This document shows, piece by piece, positions 46,590-57,652 of a stretch of 64,000 nucleotides of DNA. Both the position numbers and the translations under genes were made by a program. The number at the start of each line of letters is the position of its first letter. The first letter of the stretch is position 1. The notes under the pieces were generated by a model. It made no database searches. It was not told the DNA's origin and saw nothing but the letters and a program-made list of their open reading frames with translations. This DNA comes from Alopecurus myosuroides (taxonomy: Eukaryota > Streptophyta > Magnoliopsida > Poales > Poaceae): assembly GCA_028641055.1 (NCBI GenBank), contig CM054062.1, positions 25,428,536-25,492,535 on the forward strand. The letters run 5' to 3'.

Positions 46590-46815
46590 GTCGTTGGTTG
46601 CTCTCCTCTATTGTCGAGTAAGGAGGTCGATTGTCCTTCCTCACTGGGAAAGATGGTTCCCCTTTCTTGTTGTGTAAGTACGGGTGGATAAGTTCGTTCT
46701 CTGGTGTCGTCGGTTGCTCACCTCTATCGTTGGGTAAGGAGGTCGAATGTCTTTTCCTCACTAGGAAAGATGACTCTCCTTCCTTGGCGTGTAAGGACGT
46801 GTGGACGGGGTCGTT
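46590..46815. repeat. 116-bp imperfect tandem repeat, two units
   Basis: GGTTGCTC(T/A)CCTCTAT starts at 46596 and again at 46712. Both units continue with TAAGGAGGTCGA, CCTCACT.GGAAAGATG and GTGTAAG. Both strands happen to be open here, but no domain is recognised. Confidence 0.7.
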
Positions 46816-48322
46816 TGTTGTTGGTTGCACTTAGAGCTCGCTCCCCCTCTAGTACGTTAGCTTAAGATTTTTTTCTCTCTCAATGCTAGTCTCATTATGT
46901 TAGCTTAATCAATGATGCATTGTCTAAAGTTTGGAAAATCCAACTAGTGTCTTTTGTAAACAGATGTGCGAGCTGAGAAAGAAAGAAAATAAAATTACTT
47001 CTATTGTTGAAATATGGCTTTGAGTTATCCTCCACATCGATATATTATTGTATTTGTTAAACAGACACTAAGTACTTGTGAACTACTTGGTGTTATAATA
47101 TGAAAAGTCTAGTTCAACCAATGATCATTTGAGATCCCTTGGGTATTCAATTTAATTTTTCTTAGACCCCTACTTCGCTGACCAATGAGCAATGTGCCAT
47201 GAGTCACGAGGGTTGACTACTCCTCCGGAAAATGAATCATCTACCCAGGGGAAATCTTGGATATCGACTACGAGTGGAAAGGTTCTTGTAACGGAAACGT
47301 TATAATTACCTACCTTAACCTTCTGACTCTCGCATCTCGGTCATGAGTGGAAATATGATTGTAGTTATCCACCATTACATCATGCAATATAATTGGTCTA
47401 AACATCTTGACTATAATAACACCAAGTATAGTTCACCTGTTTACTCTGTGATCTAGTTAGAAAAGCACTCGAATTTTATTGTTGAGCTCTGTAAGTGGAG
47501 GAGAAAATTAAAGTACATGCTTTGCCTTGATGTTTTAACAAGAGAATCATTTGAACTGAACAATTTTTTACTCTCACGTAAGATAGGAGCTTTTGACAAT
47601 ATCTCGTGGCCTAGCTAAAGTTTCAAAACTATTATTGTGGGAAATGTTCTCTTGCTAGCGATCTATTGAGGGGATATACAACGAGAGTTTAGGTTGCAAC
47701 CAATCAAATATTACTATCGCCTTAATTAAGGTTTCAGGAATTATGGAGAAAGCAAATGGCATGTCTACTTGAACTGGTGAAGTATCTTATTTGATCCATC
47801 TACCTATTTTTTTTCTTTGCTAAGTCACTCGGGACTAGCAACGTTTAAGTTTGGGGGAGTCGCTCCATTTTATGCATGATTTTTCTTTCCCATTTCCCCA
47901 AGTTCTATTTGGTTTTTATTTGGATTTTGCTCTTTACATTAACCCAAACACTTTAATGTTTGGAGATGTTTCAATTCTTGACGAGTATTTCAGGATTTAT
48001 ATCATTTAGGAAGGAAACGAAGTATATTGATGATGAAAGGAGAAAAATAAGCAATTTTGGAAAAGGAAATTAAAAATAATAGAGGTTTAAAGATCAATGG
48101 TACGGTCACCACCGACTGTACCCGTCAATGTACCAAGAGTCGCCACTTTTAGCTCCTTAAAAGGTGAAACTTTCGTCAAGGCACCACGGAGGAAAAAAAT
48201 ACGCAACACCCACCAGAGATATAAGAAACGAGAAGGAAGAGATCCGGGAAGAAAACATCTGCAAGATCGTGCCGGAGATCGTCATCCTCGACATAATCCA
48301 CTCCACCACTATTCCACCGCAC

Positions 48323-48364
<42 letters not shown>

Positions 48365-48548
48365 ATTGTAATGAGATTAGGGTTTTGGAACCTTCATATA
48401 GATTAAACTCCTGGTTTCGTACTTGTTGACCTACGAATTATTGTGGCTTTCTACGGTAATATTGAGATGAATTTTTCCCTTTCAACTATTGAGTTTATGC
48501 CTGATATGTCTCTCATGTGGGAGTAAATCCCCAATGTGTGGGGGTTGA
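46816..48548 (+). mobile_element. Gypsy-type 3' region and LTR-like relic, plus strand
   Basis: TAAGTTTGGGGGAG at 47846-47859 is a purine-rich tract of the kind found just before the 3' LTR of grass gypsy elements. What follows to about 48548 contains a GA microsatellite and anonymous sequence without a pol frame. Limits and family are uncertain. Confidence 0.35.
48322..48360 (+). repeat. (AG)n microsatellite
   Basis: About 39 bp of AG dinucleotides with one interruption (GATAG). Likely length-variable. Confidence 0.95.
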
Positions 48549-48907
48549 TGACCCACAAGTGTAGGGGATCTCAACAGTCTTCGAGGGTAAATATAGCCCA
48601 ATTTATTGATGCGACACAAGGGGATCAAAAGAATATTTATAAGCCTTAACAACTGAGTTGTCAGCTACACCTGAAAAGTATCTTACTTCACACAATTTAG
48701 TAACAGTGATATAATGGAAGCAGTAGTTCAATAGTAACAGTAGAAGTTAAACAGTAGTAGCAATAGTAACAGCGAATGTAAACAAATTAAGTAGCAGTGC
48801 TAAAAACACCGTAGGCATAGGATGGATGTACACGTGTTGCATGAATGAGATTAGCCATCTAATAGAGGTAACAAAGAGCAGCAAAAATATGTAAGAGAGT
48901 ATCCAAG
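48549..48907 (-). repeat. LTR fragment, Athila-like
   Basis: It starts TGATGACCCACAAGTGTAGGGGATC and resembles the start of the next LTR (TGATGACTCCCAAGTGCAGGAGATC at 48908). It is cut after about 360 bp where that LTR begins, so it is a truncated older copy. Confidence 0.5.
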
Positions 48908-50999
48908 TGATGACTCCCAAGTGCAGGAGATCAATTGTAGTACCTTTCGATAAGTATTTGAGTGTCGAACCCACGAGGAGCTGAAGGTAAGCTATCTATT
49001 CTCTAAAGCCCTATAACCCTCTTATATGGCTGTTTATGCAAAGCAATAAGTTTGACTAAAAGGAACTAACTATTAAAAGCAAGTGACGTGGAGTGTGGTT
49101 TGTCTAGTAACTAGTGAAGCAAGTTTAAAATGCAAGTAATCCTAGAGCAAGTTTCTAAAGCAAGTTTCACAAGTAGCAAGCAGCAAATATCTCAAGTATA
49201 TCAAGGGAGCAAGTGTTCTAGCAATAGGTGTTTCGTTCGTGTGGTTGTCACAATTAGTGAAGCACATGTTTTAGTCTTAGTTGTTTCTTCTAGGAAGGAG
49301 CCATGAATAGGTATAGTCAAGTAAATGATCTACAACCCCTTATGATGGATCATGTGACCAAGTAAATGACTACACAAGATTGATTAAGACATAAAGTCCC
49401 ACCATAGCCTTACGTTCTAAGGTCCCCTATATATATATCCCCCAATAACTTAACTTTGTGGCTCGGTCTCAGGTTACTGTCACTCCCAAGTCACCACCAC
49501 TCCATTATGCTACCGGTGATCACCTTACATGCATTCCCCAACATATGTCTGCACTCATATATTGTACATAAAGACAATCATAGAAGATAACAAACTTGTA
49601 TGCAACCAATCAACGAACTATTTCACCATTGCCAAGAACAATTCACTACTCAAACATAGACGGGGAGACACAATACATCAAGGGAATATAGTATTGCCTC
49701 ATACATCGTGTTTGCCAAGAGATTATAGTGGAGAGATGGAGCTGATCTTGCTGTAGATGTTGATGATGAACACGCCGGAGGGGGGTGGAGCCCTTCGGGG
49801 GTGATCCCGGCGGCGTTTCCCCCCTCCGATCTTCTCCGGCGGCAGCCTTCTGTCTCTCTGTTTCGTGGTTTCGTCTCTCGGCGCCGCCTCCTTCTCGAAA
49901 AGGCCAGGGGACCCTTTATATAGTCGTTTTTAGGTCACGAGACACTCGGGAGAAGAAAGATCGACGGCATCGGAGCCACGGGGGCAAAAAGGGGGCCCCA
50001 AACGCGACCAAGGAATCTGGCCGCGTGGAGGGTCCTCTTTTCCACCTGGTTGGCCTTTTGGCCCTCTACTTTGGCCCATGGTCTTCGTCTCGAAAATTCT
50101 GAACCGTGCTCTTTGGCCTTTCCCTTTTTGGAGTCCCGAAGCTCCCGGAAAGTCCGAAACACTAAAAAGTACGTTTTCTGAAAAAACAGGGTTAGAACCA
50201 AAAGAAGGGGGATTGTTCAGAAAATCCCCCAAATCATTATAAAACATGAATATAAGTTGCTAATATGTAGGAAAAACTATTAATAACATGCAAAGTTCAT
50301 CTATGCATTTTACATGCATCACCAAGTCACAAACTATCATAGGTATGTTTCCCGAGAATTGTTGTACGTGCTTGCAATAAGAACTTGAACGGCATCTTTT
50401 GTCCTACCATCTCGTTACCGCGGGGCCAAAAAAGAACAAATGGTAATTAAGGCACTTGTTTTACCAATCACCAAAGCAGATCATTATACGGTGGAAACAT
50501 GTATTCCGCGAACTAAAGTCCATCCCCTCTGATATCCCAACCATGTCACCTTGGGGTCTCGGGTTCCGGATAGTCCCGCAGGGTGCTAGAACAGGAACTT
50601 CTGTCTCCCAAACTAGGGTTTCGGGTGTCGGCGGAGCTGCAGATCATTTTCGGAAAAATCCTTTGGGGCTTCTCCGTTTCGGGGATGATGGAGTATTTAT
50701 GCCAAAGGGGACCCTGGGTGGTCCCATTCACCGAGGGGGCCCCAGGCGCGGCCAGAGGGGGGACGCGGCTAGTTACCAGTGGCCCTCCTCCAGCTGTCCT
50801 TCGGGTTTCAGGAGTCTTCCGGGGGAAAATAATTTTTGGAAATTTTCTAAGGAAGTTGAATTTATGCACAAAACTACACACCAAGGGTAATTCTGCTGAA
50901 AACAGCATTAGTCCGTGTTAGTTTGATCCAAATCATGCAAATGTGAGGGAAAACAACAAGAAAAGTGGTTGGAAAAGTAGATACGTTTGCAACATATCA
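48908..50999 (-). repeat. Athila-like 3' LTR, possibly composite (2.1 kb)
   Basis: The plus strand begins TGATGACTCCC and ends AACATATCA; on the minus strand it starts TGATATG. Directly to the right is AAGCTTAGGAGAT in element orientation, matching in position the purine tract next to the LTR at 57652. Hence it is the 3' LTR of a minus-strand element whose internal part is cut after about 160 bp. It holds two GC-rich blocks (49770-50150 and 50530-50830), which may mean two LTR pieces are joined. Confidence 0.55.
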
Positions 51000-52140
51000 A
51001 ATCTCCTAAGCTTAGCTTATTACTTGTCCTCAAGAAGTTCAGTTGACAAACTGGACGCAATAAAGAGAACTTTGAAAAACACTTTTCAATTCATATGGTG
51101 TGCATAAGACTATTCCATGATCAGTATTTAACAAGTACATTATAATTTCTATAAGGATAATTGATGGAGGGGTTAACCTCTTGGGTGGCCCGCTATTCAC
51201 GAATTGACCAAGAACTCAAGAACAAGGAGAAGAACACTAAGAACACAAAGGGGGGTCAAGGAGAGAAGATAACTATCGGGAACTGATAGACTCGATATCC
51301 CCTCAACTAAGACACAACGACCGCCTACGGAACGATCAATCCAATTGAAATCATGTTATCGCAAACCGATTCAACACCTGTGGCCGGTCCACCACGCCAA
51401 TAGAACCTCAAGGGTTAGTTGAGGAGATTGGAAAGTTCTTAGCAGAATCCCAAGGGGAAAGGATAGGTAACTAGATGTAGCCTTGATACGGTCCTAGATA
51501 CATATCATAGGAGTAGCCTTGATACGGTCCTAGATACAAAACATAGTAGTAGCCTCACAAGAGGGGTACAAGAGCAAATCTCAATTCATCTAATATTCAT
51601 CCTAACCCTAGATCTGGTCCAAGGGGCTCCTTTTATAGCCAAGGGGGTAGGTGGGGGTGAAAAGGTGGAAAGGGGGGAAATTCTCGTGCGCGTAGGAAAG
51701 CCGGATTAGGAGGCCGGCCTAGGAGGACGGGGTGGGATGCAGGAAGGCCAAACTCAGTCCGAGGTGGAGGCCAGGCCGCTCTGTTGGGCGGGCGGCCTGA
51801 GGCGCAGGGAGGCAGGCCCGAGGCCGGGGTGGAGGCTGGGCTGCTCGGTTGGGAGTTTGGCCTGAGGAGCAGGGAGGCTGACCTGGCCGGGTTGTCAGGC
51901 TGGGCTTCCTGACCTCCTCCTCCTTCTTCCTCCTCTTCATATTCCTCGATTTCTTCTTCTTGAGCTTCTTCTCTAGCTTATTGGGCATCATCTTGCGCAC
52001 GTTCTTGGGGTCCTTGGCCACCATCTTGGGGCTCCAACGTGGGATGAAACCTGAGCATGCATAGGGTAATTCCATGAGGTAGCGCACTATTCACCAAGAT
52101 AACAAAGGCATGTAGAAATAGGAGTGAGTTCACCTTGTCT
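51000..52140 (-). mobile_element. LTR-like segment of another retroelement
   Basis: After about 160 bp of internal sequence of the preceding element, TGATGGAGGGGTTAACC at about 51164 starts a segment with a minus-strand TATA box (CTATAAAAGGAG near 51638) followed by a leader. A direct repeat CCTTGATACGGTCCTAGATACA occurs twice at 51481-51535. 51720-51910 is GC-rich with repeated GGCCTGAGG phrases. End points not determined. Confidence 0.4.
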
Positions 52141-52514
52141 AGTATCGATGTAGGGCTTGGTGGAATGGAGTGTGATGCATCATCTCCCCCCTCTCTTGGA
52201 AAAGAGTTTTCCTCGACTCTTGATCTGGCCTTTCGCGTGTGTAACCATGAGAGGGAGAAGGAATGTTGACGACGAAGATGCCATTGAAGTTGATCCTCTT
52301 ATCGAAAGGCATGCAAAGGTACGCTCGTAGAGGGAGTGGTCCAAATGTGATGAAGATCTTGAAATGGTGCCCTTTGGTTGGTTGATGAAGATCTCGAATG
52401 GCGGTGTAGTAGTCGTTGAAGAGCTCAAAGGTTGGTTGCTCCATTGCTTGCATAAACGCTTGTGGGAAGAAGAACTTGACGCATTGGTTGCACTCCACTC
52501 TATATCTTGCATTG

Positions 52515-52985
52515 TCGTTGATTCATTTGTCGAAGTCCATGTACATCTTGACATGTGGGGTGTATTCGTGGAATGCATTGTCGTAGATGCGCTTGTCGAA
52601 CTCCATGTACATCTTGACGTGTGGGATGTAGATGGAGCATGCGTTGTCGTTGATGCGCTTGTCGAACTCCATGTACATCTTGACGTGTGGGATGTAGACA
52701 GAGCATGTGTTGGTATTGATGCGCTTGTCGAACTCCATGAACATCTTGACGTGTGGGATGTAGACGGAGAATGCATTATCGTTGATGCGCTTGTCAAACT
52801 CCATGTAGATCTTGACGAGCGGAATGTAGACGGAGAATGCATTGTCGTTGATGAGCTTGTCAAACTCCATGTAGATCTTGATGAGAGGATTGTAGACGAA
52901 GAATGCATTGTCGTTGATGCGCTTGTCAAACTCCATGTAGATCTTGACGAGCGGAATGTACTCCTTCCAAGTCTTCAAGTCGGTG
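52515..52985 (-). repeat. 66-bp tandem repeat, seven units, open as a 22-residue peptide repeat
   Basis: The anchor CTCCATG (or variant) recurs at 52535, 52601, 52667, 52733, 52799, 52865 and 52931, exactly 66 bp apart. On the minus strand each unit encodes a variant of VKMYMEFDKRINDNA plus seven residues (as in FSVYIPH). The plus strand is also open through the array. Confidence 0.93.
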
Positions 52986-53266
52986 TTGAGGTTCATGCGG
53001 TGTGGAGAGCCATGTATGGTGAATAGTCTATGAGGGCTAGCATGCTTGATAGGGTCACAAATTTTATGCAAAAGAGACAACAAAGATGGAGAGAGAGTTG
53101 GTAAGCCGTTAGTGTCAATAAGCACAAATGGGATTTTGCTCTCAACTCTCATATCACTTTTGGTGGCAATCAAGTCTATGCCTCTTGGAACACTCATGCC
53201 TTTTCCACTCATTGTAGGCTTGTGGCTCTCACTCACGGGATGGTGGATCTCTCTCTCACCACTCAT
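52523..53266 (-). CDS. Hypothetical repeat-containing ORF (247 aa)
   Basis: From ATG 53266 the frame is open to 52523. Residues 1-95 are unique sequence (beginning MSGEREIHHPV); the rest is the 22-residue repeat. I recognise no domain. It lies in retroelement-derived DNA between Athila-like LTRs and may be an accident of a 66-bp period divisible by three, but substitutions between units keep the frame open and conserve charged residues (EFDKRIND). Confidence 0.35.
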   Translation of the reverse strand: MSGEREIHHPVSESHKPTMSGKGMSVPRGIDLIATKSDMRVESKIPFVLIDTNGLPTLSPSLLSLLHKICDPIKHASPHRLFTIHGSPHRMNLNTDLKTWKEYIPLVKIYMEFDKRINDNAFFVYNPLIKIYMEFDKLINDNAFSVYIPLVKIYMEFDKRINDNAFSVYIPHVKMFMEFDKRINTNTCSVYIPHVKMYMEFDKRINDNACSIYIPHVKMYMEFDKRIYDNAFHEYTPHVKMYMDFDK

Positions 53267-53270
53267 CTCA

Positions 53271-53871
53271 CTAGAAGCTTGAGAGGAAACAATAGAAGGC
53301 TCTCAATCCGTGGCACTTGATGTTGGATTGCTTGGATGTGGCGGTAGTGCCATTTCTTGTGTCGAAGAAGGCTCGGTCATCACCACGATGGGGTAGTGTA
53401 AGCCATGTATTTTGTATCATCCTCAAGTGGTTGATGACGTTGAAGATGATATTCTTGATCTTCATGTTCTTGTTGAGAATGGTGACAATGACATGGCCTT
53501 GGGAGGTTGAAAAGATATGATCATCTTCCATAAGGTCATACGAACCAAATTCTTCATCATAGATTGGTGGAGATTCATCGTAGATTGGTGGAGTTGTACC
53601 CTCATGCTCATGGTGATGTCGATTTTGTGGCATTGGAGGAGCAACTTTTCACCCTTGATGTTGTTGTTGTGATTGTGGTGATGAAGTATGCTCATGCTCT
53701 TGATCATCAAGTCCATAGTCCTTCCTCATAGGATGTCGCACATGGAGGTTGTGGATCGTTGTTGGTGGTGAGTAGCATCTCGCCTCTTGCCTTGATGAAG
53801 GAGTTGGATCAGGATATCCATGGAGAGTTTGGCCTTGATCCTTATCGGTGGCGGGTGATGCTGGCAAAGCA
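53271..53871 (-). other. Retroelement internal fragment, gag-leader-like
   Basis: Minus-strand frames of about 85-120 codons overlap here (ADLPDS-type motifs absent; phrases TPPIYDESPPIYDEEFG and DDQEHEHTSSPQSQQQHQ are visible). His/Gln/Asp-rich composition and the PPIYDE phrase resemble the block at 55491-56069, so the two are probably related pieces of a gag-type region on either side of an LTR. Confidence 0.4.
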
Positions 53872-55440
53872 TGTTGGGAACCCCAAGAGGAGGGAGTGAT
53901 GAGCACAGCGGTAGGAATTTCCCCTCAGTTAAGAACCAAGGTTATCAATCCAGTAGGAGAAAGAGGATCTTCGGAAGGTTGATGCCACTGACGGTGGTGA
54001 TGGCGCCTCACCGGTGTCAGCAATGACGCGGAACCTGCACACAACACAACCAAAATACTTTGCCCCAACGGTACAGTGAGGTTGTCAATCTCACCGGTCT
54101 TGCTGAAAACAAAGATTGGACGTATAGTGTGGAAAATGGTGTATGCTTGTAGTAAGTAAAGAAAAATAGGAAATTGTAGAGGTTTGTGTAACAGTGTAGG
54201 AAAATGGACCGGGGTTCATAGGTTCACTAGTGGTGTCTCTCCATAAAAGATAGCATGCTGGGTGAACAAATTACAGCTAGACAATTGACAAATAGAGGTT
54301 GCACCGTAGTGCACATTCATGACATTATGACTATTATGATATTTAGTGCGGGCATTACAACAATATACATAGACCGTAATCCAACTGCATCTATGACTAA
54401 TAATCCACCCTCAGGTTATCATCTGAACCCCCTTAGGTATTAAGTTGCAAGCAACAGATAATCGCATTAAGCAATGTGTGTAATGTAAGCAATGATTGTA
54501 CACACGGGCACTCACACCACTGTTTTCTCCCTAGTGGAAACAACACATCCTCCCCTGTCACGTTTCTGTCACTCGAGCACAGGCAAAAAGGAGGCATGAA
54601 CCCACTATCGAGCATAAATACTCACTCTTGGAGTCACTAGCAACTACTTGGCCAGAGCAACCACTAGCAACGGAAAGCATGCAAGATCACAAATAACATA
54701 TGCAATAAAGACTATAATAAACTTGGCATAAGTTCAATATTCATCGGATCCCAGCAAACATAGCACATAGAATTACATAAGAACAATGTCGATCATGTTA
54801 GGCAGCTCACGAGATCTAAACATTGAGGCATAGGAGGAGAACACAACCATCTAGATACTGCTATGGACCCGTAGTCCAAGGATGAACTACTCACGCATCG
54901 CTCCGGAGGCACGCATGGTGATGAAGAGTCCTCCGGTGATGATCTCCTCTCCGTCAGGGTGCCGGGAGACAGCTTTAGAACCCCCAGATCTAGGGTTGAT
55001 TACGACGGCGGCTGCGGAACTTTTCGGGGATATTTGATCAGGTGTTTAGGGTTTTCCTTCGGAGGGGATTAAATAGGCGAAAGGGAAAAGGCGATGGAGA
55101 CCTGGGGGCCCCACACCACCCCGAGACGCGGCTAAGGGGGGCGCGCCACCCCATGGTGTGGGCCCCCATGTGGCCCCTCTCCAGGTCTCTTCGGGACTCC
55201 GTGGAACCTTCGGGAATTCTAAGACTTCCGGGCTTCAAATTTTCCAATTCCGAGAATATTTCCAGAACAACTTTTCTGAAACTAAAAAGAGCAGAAAACA
55301 GGAAACTTCTCTGTGGCATCTTGTCAATAGGTTAGTCCGGAAAATCGATAAAAATGACATAAATAAGGGAGAAAACATGTAGCAATTGGCATAATATCAT
55401 CATGGAGCATCAGAAATTATAGATACGTGGAGACGTATCA
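53872..55440 (-). repeat. Athila-like LTR A (1.57 kb), solo or displaced
   Basis: On the minus strand it starts TGATACGTCTCCACG at 55440; on the plus strand it starts TGTTGGGAACCCC. It is related along its length to LTR B (56067-57652): same blocks in the same order, including the CTCAGATC-type promoter half and AAATAGGCGAAAG. No purine tract lies at its right, and flanking 5-mers do not match, so it is neither a clear solo LTR nor a clear partner of LTR B. Confidence 0.7.
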
Positions 55441-55490
55441 ACGGGGTCCGAAGGTATAGCCCATTCTTGGTGGAGATGAGGTAGAGGCCC

Positions 55491-56069
55491 CTACTCCTCA
55501 TGTGGATGATGATGATCATGGCCATTGAACCTAGGGAGATTGAGGCAAAGGGCACTAATTTTGTTTTCTCCATGTTGTTGATGGGGTCGCTCATGTGGTT
55601 CCTCATCCAATATGGGAGGTGAAAGATCATGTGGAGCATCCTCATTTGCTTCTTGTTGATGGAGTCGTTCATGTGGGTCTTCATCAAAGATAGGGTGTGA
55701 AAGATCATATGGAGCATCCTCACTTGCTTTTGGTTGATGGGGTTGGTCATGTGGGTCTTCATCAAAGATAGGATGTGAAAGATCATGTGGAGAATCCTCA
55801 CTTTCTTGTTGTTGACGGGGTCGGTCATGTGGGTCTTCATCATAGATAGGAGGTGAAAGATCATGTGGGCCATCCTCATTGGCTTGGCGTTGGTGGTGAT
55901 CATGAGGAGGATGACGCTGATGATCATTGGGGTGGAGTTGGTGATGACGGCGTAGTCGTGCTTCACGGCGTTCACTATCATCATTGTCATGGTTGCGTTG
56001 TCGAGGGCGCTCTTGTTCATTGCAGTGGTGTTTAGGAAGTTCTTGATGTTGGCCGTTGATGACTGACAT
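55491..56069 (-). pseudogene. His/Asp/Gln-rich gag-type fragment with 26-residue repeats
   Basis: One minus-strand frame of 192 codons (start MSVINGQHQELPKHH) ends ...CLNLPRFNGHDHHHPHEE. Residues about 70-165 are four imperfect copies of a 26-residue unit including HDLSHPIFDEDPHD. The NLPRFNGHD ending resembles the start of the plant gypsy gag core (family phrase 'PxFxGxxD'), after which the frame stops. It lies between LTR A and LTR B. Confidence 0.45.
55541..55900 (-). repeat. 78-bp tandem repeat, four to five units
   Basis: GTGAAAGATCA recurs at 55619, 55697, 55775 and 55853, exactly 78 bp apart, with units about 80-90% alike by eye. The period is divisible by three and the frame stays open. 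Confidence 0.88.
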
Positions 56070-57652
56070 TGGTAAACCCCAAGTGCAAGGTGTGAAGAGT
56101 GCAGCAGCAAGTTTCCCTCATAAAAGAAACCAAGGTTGAATCGACCAGTAGGAGGACAAGAAATCTCTGAAGGTTGATGCAGCTGAGGTGGTAGGGCGCA
56201 CTATCGGTTCAGCATCAACGTAGAACCTACACAACACAATCAAATCACTTTGCCCCAACATAGAAGTGAGGTTGTCAATCTCACCGGTTTTGCTGATAAT
56301 AAAGAGGCTAAACATATGGTGTGGAAAACAGTATGAGAACAGTATGGAAGCAATGGAAGAAGTGTGAAAACAGTAGAAACAGTGTGTGTATTATCGGTAT
56401 GAGAAAATGGACCGGGGTCCACAGTTCACTAGTGGTGTCCCTCGATGAAAGATAAATAACATGTGTGGTGAGAAAATTACAACTGGGCAATTGACATAAA
56501 TGAAGTCTGCACCGTAGTGCATATGCAAGACATAAAGATTATTATGTGATTCATGTGGGCATTACAACAAAATACATAGACCGTCATCCAACTACATCTA
56601 TGACTAATAATCCACCCTCCGAATATCATCCGAACAAACGTTGGGTATTAAGTTGCAAGCAACAGATTATCGCAGTAAGAAAAGTGTGTAATGTAAACAA
56701 TGTAAACTAAGTCAACACCGTTGTTTTCTCCCTAATGGAAACAACACATCCTCCATCCGTCACGTTTCTGTCACTCGAGCACAGATGCAAAGGAGGCATG
56801 AACCCACTATCGAGCATAAATGCTCCCTCTTGGGGTTACTAGCATCTACATGGCCAGAGCATCTACTAATAAAGGAGAGCATCCAAAATCATAAATAACA
56901 TATGCATGAAGATAACATGATATATTGATAATTAGAAGACATAGCATTCAATATTCATCAGATCCCAGCAAACACAACATGTAGCATTACATAAAGATGA
57001 TCTCGATCTTGTAGGGCAGCTCACGAGATCTAAACATGAGGTACAAAGTGGAGAAGACAACCATCTAGATACTGATATGGACCCTTAATCCAGGGATGAA
57101 CTACTCACGCATCACTTTGGAGGAGGGCATGGTGGTGTAGACCCCTCCGGTGATGAATTCCCCTCCCGACAGGGTGCCGGGGAGAGCTCCAGAACCCTCC
57201 TGATCTCGGGATGATGATGACGGCGGCCTCGGGTCTTTTTCGGGACGAAGTGGGATATATTTAGGGTTTACGTCTCGGGAGGTATAAGTAGGCGAAAGAG
57301 CAAAGGCGGTGGAGCCGGGGGCTCCACACCACCCCATGGTGCGGCCAGGGGGCGCTCCGCCCTATGTTGTGGGCCCCCTGAGGCCCCCCTGGGGATCTCT
57401 TCGGGACTCCGTGGAACCTTCGTGAATTCTAAGACTTCCGGGCTTCGAATTTTCCAATTCCGAGAATATTTCCAGAACAACTTTTCTGAAACTAAAAACT
57501 GCAGAAAACAGGGAACTGGCTCTGTGGCGTCTTTTCAATAGGTTAGTCTGGAAAATCGATAAAAATGGCATAAATTGTATAGCAAACATGTGTGAAACAA
57601 TAATAAAACAACATGGAACATCAGAAATTAAGGATACGTTTATGACGTATCA
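56067..57652 (-). repeat. Athila-like 3' LTR B (1.59 kb)
   Basis: On the minus strand it starts TGATACGTCATAAACG at 57652. Directly right of it, in element orientation, is GAGCTTGGGGATGT, the purine tract before a 3' LTR. So this is the 3' LTR of the minus-strand element whose pol is at 62379-64000. The outer end at 56067 reads CATTGG rather than TG, so the last bases have mutated. Confidence 0.7.

Noticed and set aside
52364..53026. 220-codon plus-strand frame over the 66-bp array
   Set aside because: Open only because a 66-bp period keeps any stop-free frame open; no unique domain. The minus-strand frame has a longer unique part but is also uncertain.
52515..55900. CRISPR-like regular repeats
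   Set aside because: The 66- and 78-bp units are contiguous tandem repeats without unique spacers, and this is plant nuclear DNA.
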